From: Montifringilla adamsi
Taxonomy: Eukaryota; Chordata; Aves; Passeriformes; Passeridae
Direction: 5' to 3'
Length of the DNA: 64,000 bases
Assembly (NCBI GenBank): GCA_017590115.1
Contig: JAGGNK010013558.1
Coordinates: 7,049,969 to 7,113,968, forward strand
Shown: piece after piece, positions 48,601 to 60,600 of the stretch
Position numbering within the stretch: the first letter of the stretch is position 1
Layout of the letters: every line of letters starts with the position of its first letter
Made by a program: the position numbers and the translations under genes
Notes under the pieces: model-generated
What the model saw: the letters and a program-made list of their open reading frames with translations, nothing else
Databases searched by the model: none
What the model was told of the DNA's origin: nothing

Positions 48601-51600
48601 TACAAAGATGTACGATTTTTCCTTTCTGCATGTGAGAGCACCTATACATGTCAGTTCGATTTTTTTGTTGTTGTTGTTGTGTTTTGTTTTGTTTCACCAA
48701 TGTGGTAAAGCTGTTTTGTTTTGGTTTTTTTATACATTCTTGTTTTCTAAAGCATTGGACAACATTCGGGGATTTGTATGTGAAAAATGACAGAGCCAAG
48801 TTATGTTGAAATAATACCTGTTAGCAGAAAGGACTTCTGAAAATTAGGCAATGAAATTATCAGTGTGTCTGTTTTTATGGGTTTTTTTGCTTGCTGGATA
48901 TGTTTAGTATATACTGGGGGGATGTATCCATGCCATCAAAATACCCAAACTATGATCTTGTTGAAAATTAAAATATTGGCAGGACATAAAAACATAGAAA
49001 CTACAGACTAGTAAGAGATGCAGTGTTTGCATGTAGCTGTTGTGTTGGTCACATTTCAAATGTAAATGGTGTGCATAGGGCTCTGCACTCAGAGCCTGTC
49101 ACAGGTTTGTCCCCTGAGCATTAGTTGTTCTTGAGGTGTGGCCTGAAGGCTGAGGTGCTTTGCTGTCCTTTCACTGGCTCTTCTGAAACTGTTGTGACTC
49201 CAGTAACGCCTGCCCTATTGTGACTGCAGCTTATGTGGCTGTAACTTTTAGCAAATACAGCACAGAAATTCAGTCACTATTTCCACAGCTACTCCTGAAC
49301 ATCTGTCTTTAATTTGGTTAGAGTGGATTAGGTCACTCACCAGAAGAATGAGTGGCTCTTTATTAAGGTCCTGAAGGGTCTTCATTTAAGGAGATGTACA
49401 ATAAAAAGGCAGGATGGGGAGCAGGTATTTAGGAGTCCTAAACCAGATTATCATACCTGTTTATGTACTTGTGCTTCTTTAGATTTCTTTCCATTAAGTT
49501 TGGTTTACATGGTAGTAGTTAAAGATGTGATAACTTGTACAAGGATGTTTTCAGATAAGTAGCACAGTTGTGAATGGGAAGCAGTTTATGAGCTTGGTGG
49601 TTTTTTGTTTTTTGTTCAGCAAATGTATTTTGGCATTTGTCTCATGGATTTGCTGATGACAAGGTCTCTGTGTGTTGGATGGTTTTTAAAATTTATTTTT
49701 TATTTAGGGAGATAACCCTACTTTGTCAGTTTTTTGTTTCGCAATACAGCATGATGAAGTGTAACAATTTTTATTATTTCACAGTTAAATTGCCAATACT
49801 TATGCATTTCTACCTTACTGTTGCTTTGTGAAGCTTCTACTTGCTACAAGTTTGTACTGCTTTTGAGTTCTGGTTTTTGATATGTTGAAATGCAGCAAGA
49901 TGTTATGCAGGAGTAGCAGGCAAATGCCCGAGTTTAGGTTGAAGGAAGAAGTATTTGGTTTTTTTGAAAAATAATCAAGTATAATTTGAAACATCATCAG
50001 ACTTTTTGGAGCAAAAGCCTTTACAATTATCTGTTGAAACAGATTAGTGTTGTTTCATTAAATGGTCTTTCCCAGGTCTTATGATTGTTTTTACTATTCT
50101 GAATACATAGCTATAAAAACGAACAAGCACTGATGAGAATTGCAGCCTTATTAAAATGTCAAAAGAAATTATTTTGGGGAGATTGTAATGAACTTGATTT
50201 TCAACTGAGTATTTTCTTTAAGCAATCTTATGTTTTTAAAATAAACCCTTTGAAGCCTGCAAGTAAAAAAAAAATTAAATCTCAAATTTCTTTTCCCTCT
50301 TGAAAATATCAGGATTATATTATGGATTCTCCACCAGATGCACCAGATAATACATCTGGTATACTGTTTGGTGTGAGGCAGAACTCAGGAGTTCCACAGT
50401 ACCAGACTGGGCCAGCAGTGAATGTAACAGGTGGGTATAACTGTAGTAGTTGATAAGAGAAACCAAGCTAATGTCATTTAACTCTAGTGCAGATCTGTGG
50501 GTTATAACTTTAAATAGGATTTCTAGAACATAGTATAGCTACTTTTTTCTTCCCCTCTACATAACACTGTATAATGTCTAATGAAAGAAACTTTGGAGTC
50601 TTGTGTTGTCAGACTTTGCTTTTCAGTGCCTTAGACTGACTGTAAAATCAACTGATGTCTTCTTATAATGCTCATTTAGATGGGAAAAAGCATTTGCCAG
50701 ATCCACTGTATCTTTATTGACAGGTGAAGGTTTGTTTTCAGTACACTAATCACTCTTTGGCCCGTGGGAATAGGAAAAGACTGTTAGCAAAAGAGGGGCT
50801 GTGAGTAGTACCTGAAGAACTGAGTCTGCTGGATGGATTCCTGTAATGATGATCTTGGCTTTCTGACTGCTGTGTGCAGGAGTTGGAGTAGATGGGATCA
50901 AAAGGATCATTTCTGAAAAGGAGGGGATGGGAGAGAGTATGTAATTTGACAACAAAAGCCTTTTTTTTTTAACTAGCTTTTCAGCAATAAGTATTTAATC
51001 TATTTAAAATGAAGCCAAAAAGCACCTTTTTTGTATGTGTGTGTCACAGCAGATAAAGTAGATTTGAAGCATGCAGTGTACTCAGTCTTAAGAAGACTAC
51101 AACTTGGGATTTTCCTCTTGCTTTTTGAAGGATTGTACTTTTGTGATAACTGACCAGAATCCCATTAGTCTGTCTGTAAGTTATGGGTGACAATGACTTC
51201 TGATTCTTCCCTGAGGTAACAGGTTAAGTACAGTGAATGGCCTGACTGGTCATGTTAAGAAGTTTCGTAGGATAGAGGGATAGCTAGTTTGCTCAGCTTC
51301 ACATGATGATTTTGCATTTTTAGTTCAGGTATTCACTCCAGAAATATATCAGTGAAAGGTTAGCAGTGTATGATGTTGCTTGTGTCCAGCAATTCTGTTG
51401 TCGTCATTCTTGTCTTGGGTTAAATAGCTTTTTGTCAAATAAGAAAATTGTTTGTTTTTTGCAAATGGTTCAGTATTCCAGCCCTTGTTGTCCAGAGGAC
51501 AGGTATTAGAGTTCAATTGCTTGTGGGTTTGGTTTTTTTGTACTTTGGAGACTTGGTTGCATACTTAAAAATCACTTGTATTGGTCTCTCACTGAGAAAA

Positions 51601-54600
51601 CATAAAATGCTTTAAAGCACTGAGGTTTGCAATTGAAAGCATTTTAAATGTGCCATACTTAGTCTATGTTAATTTCTGTATGATGACAATAGGCTTTGAA
51701 AGTTAAAATAAAAGTTTTATTATTGCAGCTTGAAACATTAATATTTTTGACACACAAGGCTAATATAAGATGTATTTGACTTTGCAGAAAGGAAGTGTCT
51801 GTGTATTGTGTGATTTGGCTTCCTTGGTGAGGCCATGTAATGAGATTGAATTCATGTTTATGTATGCCAAAGCCTGTGTTGGTGTTATGCTTCCCTAATT
51901 CATGTACAGCACTGTGGGCACAAGACATTCTGGAATATGGTATTTAAAAGCAGAATCCTTTTGGGAACTGGCCTTTGATGCTCTGCAGGACAATATAACT
52001 TACACAAATGGATCATGAAAGACATTTTTTATGTCTTTCATGATCCACTGAGCTCAGTATAGCATAAATATTTATTTCTGAGGTCTAAGCAGGGAAATGG
52101 CAGGTTGCTAATGGACACTAGCCAAGTACATTCTTAGGCTGCTAAATAGGTGGTGGTGTTCGGGTAAATGGCATTGGTAACTCTTGCATGCAGGTTGGAT
52201 GGCACTGGGGATGTCTGTAAAATGTAGCTTGCTTTCTGAGAATATTGTGAGAACATGGTCCCACAAACTTCACTCACTTGGAGGAACGAGACATTGCTGT
52301 GACCACGAAAGAGCTGTCGTGTGGAGTTGACTGGACTGCATCCACAAATCCATAGCTCCAGATTAAAGGGAGGTGTTGCTGCAGGACACTGCACTAAGAG
52401 GCCTGAAGCAATTTTCCTTTCACGTGCTTATTCTGGTATCACAGTAGATTTGGTTCTTTTACTCTAGGTTAAACTGTTATGACTTTTTCCATCATTTATA
52501 AAATCAGACCCAGCCAGCACCGATGCACAGAGCAGCATTAAGGTGTTTACAGTGGTATTGTGGGTTCAGAAACTCATTAGCAAGGTGGTGCTGCAGCCAA
52601 TATACTTTGCTCCTTCCTTGCCATCATGGCACAGGAATATTGTGTGTATGAGCACAGCCAGCTCCTGGGTAATAGCTACAGAAGTGTTCACTAATAGCAC
52701 AAAGTGACAAAAAAATAATTTGGCTACTGCTTTTCCCTGCTGTCCTGAGTACCTGGAGTCCCTGTGACCTGCTGTGTCAAGAATTGGACAAACTAGTCTG
52801 GAATGTGGTTAATTCAAGGAATTCTTGTGTCCACACTCCAGCTGAGAGAGGAACTTTCATGATAAGAGATGTCAATCTGATTTATACCAGCAAGTTATTA
52901 AATAATACTTGGAGTTGGTGATTAGTTTTCAAAATAGGCCTAATTTTTTTTTACATGAACAAACAACAGAACTAAAATGCAAACCTGTGTATTATTATAG
53001 TTCTTCTGAAAGAGAATTTACTGGTCAGAGTTGTATAGACTAAGACTACTCACCTTTAAAAATATATAAAAGTCTTGAAAATTTTTATCACAGAAGTGTT
53101 AAGCTTTTAAAATTGGAATTATGAAAAGTATTTTTAACATATGAAAATAGTCCTTGTTTCCAAATAGGTGTTTCTGCAGTCAAATAAAATACTTCATTGA
53201 AGATCCTTGTAAACTCAGTCAGACCTTGTGTCTTTTCCTTAGCCCTCATTGCAGAGCTACACATAGTTTAATTCACAGCAGCACCAGTTCCTGCTGTAGG
53301 TTGATGGTTAGATGCTCAAATGGCCTCAAGTGATGCAGATGAATGCTAAGGTCGTGCCAGTTTTGTGGAAGCCTTTGCTGAACAGGACGTATGTCCATGT
53401 AAGCAGCTCATATACTGAACACAGTGAGTGTAAGTAAATTAAACCACGTAGGAAGTAGTAGCATCAAATTAATAACGTGATCATTTTTGTGAATGTGTGA
53501 ATGAATGAACCTTAGGCAAACAACGCATAGAGCAAGACCTTTGAGCTTAATATGTTTATTTATGTCAAAAAGAAAGAAAGGTGTACTACGAAGGAGAATG
53601 TTAGGATGTTTCGGCCTCTATATATCAAGTGAATTATGTTTTCCCATAAAAACATTTTTGTGTCCAGAACTTTGACATATTTTATTATAGTCTTAAGACA
53701 ATTTGCAGTCTGTCATTGTGAGAGGTTTACAAGACGTGTGCTGGCGCTTCAGACTTCTTGGTTTGTAGCTTTGTCTTTCAGGTCTACTTGAGGACTGATC
53801 TCTGTATTGAGTTCATATCATCAGGGGTAATCTTACAGTGACAGAAACATGGGTTTCTGACCAGATGGAGCTGAGTGTTTATGGGCATGTTAATCAGCCA
53901 CCGAACCACCCAGTTTCCAAGTTGTTGGTGGATTTTTTTTTTTTTTTTTGTGGGGCCTTTAGGGGTTTTTTTTGGTGGGGTTTTTTGGTTTAGTTTTTTA
54001 TGGATTTGTTAGGTTTTGTTTTATTTGTTGTTGATTTTGTTTTGGTTTTTTTGTTTGTTTTTTGTTTTGTTGTGGGTTTTTCTGTTTTATTGTTTTTTTG
54101 GGGTTTTTTGGTTTGTTTGTTTTTACTGATTTTCTTCAGAAGAAATACTGCAAACCATAAGGACATGTAATGTTCTTTCAGAAGAAGAGAGCAGATAGAT
54201 GTGCTGTGCTTGGTCATTGGAAGTTACAACACTTTTTTCATTTTGCATGCAAACTGAAGTTTACAGAGTTATGTAAGAAACTAAAACAGCATTAATGCAG
54301 AACCAGAAAAAAGGAGAGGTGTTTTTCATCAGAGGTGCAGAACTTGTTCCAGATAGCGGGCATTGCAGAAACCAGCTGCTTAGCTTAACTTTATTACTGT
54401 GAACTCACCTTGTCTCAGTTTGGAGTGGGTCAGATGTGAAAAGTAGGTCAAATGTATTCAGGTGGCCACAGTATGATTTACTGGGGTTTCAGAGGTGGGT
54501 CTGTATCTCTTGTGCTTACCCTTTCCTGCTTAACTGGCCTGGACCTTCAGTCTGAGTTGGATATTTTCTTTACTTCAATATGGCATATTAGTTTAGGAAA

Positions 54601-57600
54601 ATATGTAAACTGCTTTCTTTGGACTCTAAATTGCAATCATCATTAATGTGTTCTAATTACTATGGGGGAAAAAACTGAGGTTCTTTAATTTACAGTACTG
54701 TAGGTCTGAATGACAGTGGTTTTATATCTAAACTACCTGCTACTTCTGAAGGCGACAGTATAGCTCCAAAACAGGCCAAGCTTATTGAGGTCAATGCTAG
54801 AAGCAACTTGGGTGTTTCACCTATAGTTAACTGTCCAACAGTTGCACAGGCACAAAATGGATCTTCAGACACTAGGGAGATGGAATGGTCTAGCTGGCAG
54901 TCCTGCCTCTGTGTCATGGAAAAAGCTAACACATCTGTAGTGTTTCAGTTGTTTTTAATGCTCTTAAGGCAGTGTAAGTAAGTAACAGTAAGTAATGTTC
55001 TTATGCTGTAAAATAAAAATAGCTACTCTATGCAAGAATTTATATACCTTTACAAATTAATTTACCTGAGGTTATTGCCTATTCAAATTTTAGACCTTTA
55101 TTGTTCAGTAGGTAGGTTTGAATTCTGTAGAGCAGTAATTAGTCATTTGAAGACAGATGATAAAAATAAATGCCCCTGACCTCATTCTTTTTGTTCAGAT
55201 TTTCTATGGTCAAAGAAGGGAGTAGGGGGTTGAAACTTCAAAACACAATCAACCAGAAAATCAAGATTGTAAGAATTCTTGACTTAATTCTATGACTGCT
55301 GAATTTATGAACAAATTCTGGTTAGATGAAGGAAAAAATCATTTTAGCAATGCCAGGCAAGGCAGTAACAAATTAGGTTGTGGAATCCCCAGCCTTGGAG
55401 ATACTCAGAAGTTGACTGAACGCTCATGCTCTGAGCATAAGATTAGACTTGCTTTGACTGGGAAGTTGCAGAAAACCACCTCCAAAGGTCCAACCAAAAT
55501 TATTTTGTGATTCTGTACTTTGACTAATTATTGCAAAGTGTGTTTTCCAGTTGTGCCCCCTTTTTTTTTTTTTTCCAGCAGTGTTTCTGATATAGTTTGA
55601 AATAGTAGTGGGAAGGGAGAAGGTCTATTTCAAAGAAACAATGTTGTTGGAAAGATTTTGCCTTCCCTGCAAGAAGAGAGCTGGTCTGGCTGTTTCAGAG
55701 TATTAATTATTAGGTGCATTTTTGTCCTGAGCCAAAAGGTGCATTCTAGTAATTGCAATAGGCCAGGATTTATTCTTGACTTTTGAGACATTTCCAAGAC
55801 ATCCTCTGTCCTATAATGTTAAAATGATTGTTTGGAATAATTTCAGATTTGGGTTTTTTGCATTTCTTATTTAGAGCTTGTTTGCTCTTCCCAGCTACGA
55901 GAAGGACGTAGCTATAACAGGAACATTTCAGCAAAAAAAAATTTTTCCACCCTCTTTTGGGTGAAATAGATATTGTGCTGTAGCCTGTAATAAAAGAAGA
56001 TAACTGAAGGATCTTGCTAAATTCAGTAAAAAAATAAGTAGATCATATTTGCTGAGAACCTTATTTTGCCGAGTTTGTATCTAAGCCATCGCATGCTGGC
56101 ATAGCAATTTCTGATCTGTTACAGAATCCAGCACTGAAGCACTGCAGAACACAAGGTTTTGCTGCAGAACTGGCTTTCTTCAACTCAGTTTGCACTTAGC
56201 TGTGATGTGTCAAAATGTTTTACCAACTGTAATAGTGAGGATTTGCAGCACTGTTTTGTGGTACATCTTTTACATGGCCATCCACTCATGAAATACTTTC
56301 TGCTTAATAATGGTTCTTAGCAAAACTGTTATCTTAAGGAAAATTACTGTTTATTTGTGGTCTAGGCAGGACTATTTTTATGTAAAAATGTGAAACACTA
56401 TTGCATGGTCATCTCTTAAGTCATACACCTATTCATTCCCTTGTATTTATGTTTTTGTTTTTATACATCTTTTCATAGTCCTGGCAGGGAACAGTTGACT
56501 CTCCTGTTGAGATGTTGTTTCCTGTGTTTAACTTCTAAACTACTTACTTAGTATGGAGTCCTCCAAATCTGTGAATGACTTGAGAATGCAAGAGAATTTC
56601 ATCTGGAAAAGTAGCTCTTGCTCTGATGTCTTTTGACAGTTTGGAGAAAATTCAAAGCTTAGTTTATCATTAAAGTTTAAACTAATGAAAAGCTTTAATA
56701 TCTCTTTTGCTCAAAAGGTATTAATCACTTATGTTGATAAGGGAAGTATTATTTCCTTTAATTACTGGGAGTAATTATTAATTTAGAGGATTTATTCTCT
56801 AGGTTCTCCAAAAACACCTTTGCTTAACAGAAATAATGCATTTGAATAAGCCAAGATTCCAACAAATATCCAGAGAGAAATAGCCTCATCATTGAGAACC
56901 AAATGGTGAAATTCCTTTCCAAACCAATAGGATTTTATCCGAACCCTATTGTGATGATGATCAGGTTGTGGCAGAAAACAGGCTTTACATGTTCATTTGA
57001 AAAGTTTCTGAAACTAAAACATCAAAAATCCATCCTATCCAGCATGGGGTGGGCTGGTAGTGCACAGAAGAAATGCTTTCTTCCTATCAAGCTGCCTTCA
57101 TCTCCTCATGTGTTTTTTCCTTGTTTGTTGATAAGATTTTGTAAAATCTGTTTATTGGTCTATGTCAAGCAGAGCAAACTCCAAGTCAGTTTGGGAAAAA
57201 GGAAGAATAGTTAAAAGATGTTTGTAAAGCCTTGCTTATGGTTCCTACAGCTTCATTGATGGTAATAGTTTTTATTTGAAGTAGCATATTTCACTAGAAT
57301 ACTGTCACTGCTACTAAATGGAGTATTTTTCTTGTGAATTCTGAGTCTTTATATGTTTTAAATTTTACAGGAACAAATGCTGCATCTAGCACCATTAAAA
57401 ATGGAGGACCTTTTCCACGAGCTTGTCCAAAATGTAATATACATTTCAATCTTATGGATCCTCTAAAAAATCATATGAAGGTAAAATATTTTGGGGAATA
57501 ATTGGGGAAAATAAAAAAATGTTCGAAGCATTAGAACAAACTTTGTGGGCTTCTCTTTGGTTATGGAAGAGTGTAATGGTTTCATAGGAAGCTAGTTTGG

Positions 57601-60600
57601 CTTCTGTCTGCTGTCAACCAGAGCCAAATGCTCAACGTCTTGCAGTTGTGGAGAAAAAGACAGCATCAGGGGAGCTTTTAATCTTGCTACTTTTTGCCTC
57701 ATGTTTCCATGTGCTGAAGGTAAGTGTCTATGAGAATAGGCAGCCAGGTGACCCACATCTGTGTAAGATTGCAGCTGACACCAAGATGACAGTGTAAACT
57801 TACTGTTTTATCTTGATGTATCACTTGGTAGAGCAAGATGAAAATACTTGATACTTAATAGATAAGAGTTTTTAAGCTGTGGGGAAGAATTTCATTTGTA
57901 GTTCATACTCAAACGCTGTGGTAAACAAAACTCTCAGAAACTGAGCATCACTTAATTTGATTGTGAAACTACTTACTACTATTTCTGGAAACATTGTTTC
58001 CTGGAAAATATTTATCATTTGGCAAAGATCCTCACAATTCTCAGGCACGTGTGTTTCATTTAGGGACAGAGAAATGGCTTTGCAATGTGAATATCCAAAA
58101 CAACAACAACAAAAAGCTACTGTATAACACAAATTTGTGAGGATCTGAGTTACTGTTCTCACAGATGGTTCTGATTTACAGGGTTACAATACCCTAAACA
58201 GTAATTGCTGTCTCCTTTGGTTCTCAAACATAATTAAGAAATACAGATAGCAGTGGAAAAAACCCCAAGGGTTTTAACTTATTCTCATCATTATTTGTAC
58301 AGAATAGCTTTTGCACATCAGCTGAGTGAAGGAACCTTTGAAGAACTGTGTTTACTTAGGATACTGAGTTACAATTCCACAGCAGGAAATTGCTCCTTAC
58401 TAGTAGGATTATGGAAAGTAGTCCTGCATGGTAAGAACCATTATTTGGCAGGACAAAAATTTGTCCTCTGAAACATTCTAATTTTGTTGGAAACTTTCTA
58501 GCATCTTCTTTATGAAGTATGCTGTACATTTTAAGTGATAAGTTTCATGAAATGGCTCTTGGGCTAAGCATTCTTTATGTATACTTCAACATAAAGAAAC
58601 TTGAACATTGTCTATTATATGACTCAAAATTCTGAATTTTTTAGTAGTGCTGGAAAGAACTTTTGTTTCAACATACATTCTGCCCTAAGAAATAAAGGAC
58701 AAAACTTCCCATTAAGTTCTCAATAACTTACGCTTGTCAGTGAAATACTTGCATGAAAGATGCTTTTTTTCTTTTGTTTTATTAAATGTAAAAGAAATAG
58801 AATTTTTTTTTTGCAAGAATAAGGCAACACTGGTTGTTTTCTTGCTTAAATTTATCTTACATGAACCTATGAGAGTCTTCTTCAGTTTTATAATATGTAG
58901 TGTTTTATTACATAAACACTAGTTAAACACTGTTTAAAATTGAATATGACTAAGTTCAGTGTGTCAGAATTAAGCTTTGCATCTCTTGTTAGTGCCTTCA
59001 TTTTTTCAAGTGCTGTTGTCATTGATGTGGTGTGGTGAGACTGATAACTTTGTTTCTGTGTCTCATCTCTTCTCCCTGTTTGCATCCAGTATTGTTGTCC
59101 AGATATGGTAAATAACTTTTTCTCGGAAATGGTCAAAACAGAATGTTTGAGCACAACAAGCAAGACCATTGAATCTGAGAAAGGAAAGCTGATTATGTTA
59201 GTTAATGACTTTTATTACGGGAAGGATGAAGGTGACCTCCAGCAGGTACAACAGGAGCAGAAGACTCATACGACATTTAAATGCATCAGTTGTCTCAAAG
59301 TTCTTAAAAATAACATAAGGTATTTGAACTCATTTCCTTAATTATTTGTTAATCGCTTACAGTCCATAGTAGTCTCATGTATTAAAATTTTGTGTTTCTG
59401 GAGTAGAGTTCCTTTTGTACTGAAAACTGGTAATATTGGGTGACTAAACAGAAATTGAATTAATTTTTACTTTGCATGTATGGCTGTAACTTGGAAGTTT
59501 TTACAGATTAGAGTGTGAATTTTAGTGGCGTCTAACATAAACATAGAGTTTTGATAAGAGCAGTTGTAGGACTTTGGGCATAGAAAGGGCCACACAAAGG
59601 ATTTTACAATTTGCCATCTGGATTGATGGTGATATTGGTAGATGCGAGTGTGAATTCCCTTTAGGGACACACAATGACTAATAGTCAGTAGTTCACTTAT
59701 GTAACATCTGTTATTTTGTTGGAGTAATTTTACTTCCAAATGCTGATAAAACCCCAGTAAGCTGTTTTAGTAGGTAGACAAGTTTGTGTCATCGTTCCTT
59801 TGGAAGGTAAGGTCACTGAACTTTTTTACATGCATTCTTCAAGGGAAGCTGAAGTAGCAGAATGTAAAATTGAAAAATGGACTATTGTTTCAAAGGGCAC
59901 AGTCTGCAAGTTAAAATGAGCAGGTTTATGCTAACATTAGACACATATTATTGAAAAAAACAAGTTTTCTGTAGTTAAAACAATGACATTTGCTATTAAT
60001 CATTAAATAGGCACTGTTTTCTACTCAGCATTATATTGTAAGCAATTGGTGCTATGGTGCCTATGTGTTCCACAGTAAGTCATTAAAAATGTACGAGCCT
60101 TTTATTTTATTTATTTTTTTTAATTTCTGTAGCATTGACTTTAACCATATTCATTTTGACTGTAACCTTGTAGCTTTATTCCATAGTTCTATAACTTAAG
60201 AATTTTTATTCCAAAGTCTATTTTGCACTTTTATGTGTAGTGGACAAAATAAATACATTTACCTTTCTAATTAAGGTATAACTTTTTTTTGACTTAAGTT
60301 CAGAAAAGCAGAAAGTGATTCATCATGGTAATCCACTGCTTTCTTTAAAAGATTTGTGGTTGGACATACCATTGCAATAATTTTCTGTTAAGGCACTATG
60401 CAGTAATAGTGTCAGTTTCTTTTGTCTGCTTATCAAACTGGAGAGACTCAGTTGGCTGAGTACAAGCTTGAGCTCAAGAGACTATTCTCTTTGCTCATTT
60501 GTTTTTTCCAGTTCCAGGGTCTGCATTCCTTTTGTGAGTGTGACTTAGGTTTAACAGTTCTTCTGCCTATACTGAAATAAAGTGCATTCAGAACAGGAAT

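Larger units (their letters stand above)
43981..50312 (+). other. ZNF280D: ZNF280D large intron
   Basis: About 6.3 kb. It contains a minus-strand LTR (44.74-45.12 kb), a possible second LTR-like repeat (47.5-48.1 kb) and two tandem hairpins near 48.5 kb. The rest is AT-rich unassigned sequence. No coding exon was recognised. Confidence 0.6.
50431..54703 (+). other. ZNF280D: ZNF280D intron
   Basis: About 4.3 kb holding a perfect 17-bp hairpin (52009-52047) and a G/T-rich tract (53.93-54.13 kb). Open frames within it, including a minus-strand frame of 86 codons near 52.13-52.39 kb, have no recognisable domain. Confidence 0.55.

Noticed and set aside
52134..52394. 86-codon minus-strand frame in an intron
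   Set aside because: No recognisable motif and no splice or promoter context.
53990..54217. Minus-strand frame rich in K, N and T
   Set aside because: It is the complement of a G/T-rich simple tract.
56903..57214. 103-codon plus-strand frame
   Set aside because: No domain, no matching splice sites, and not in phase with ZNF280D exons.
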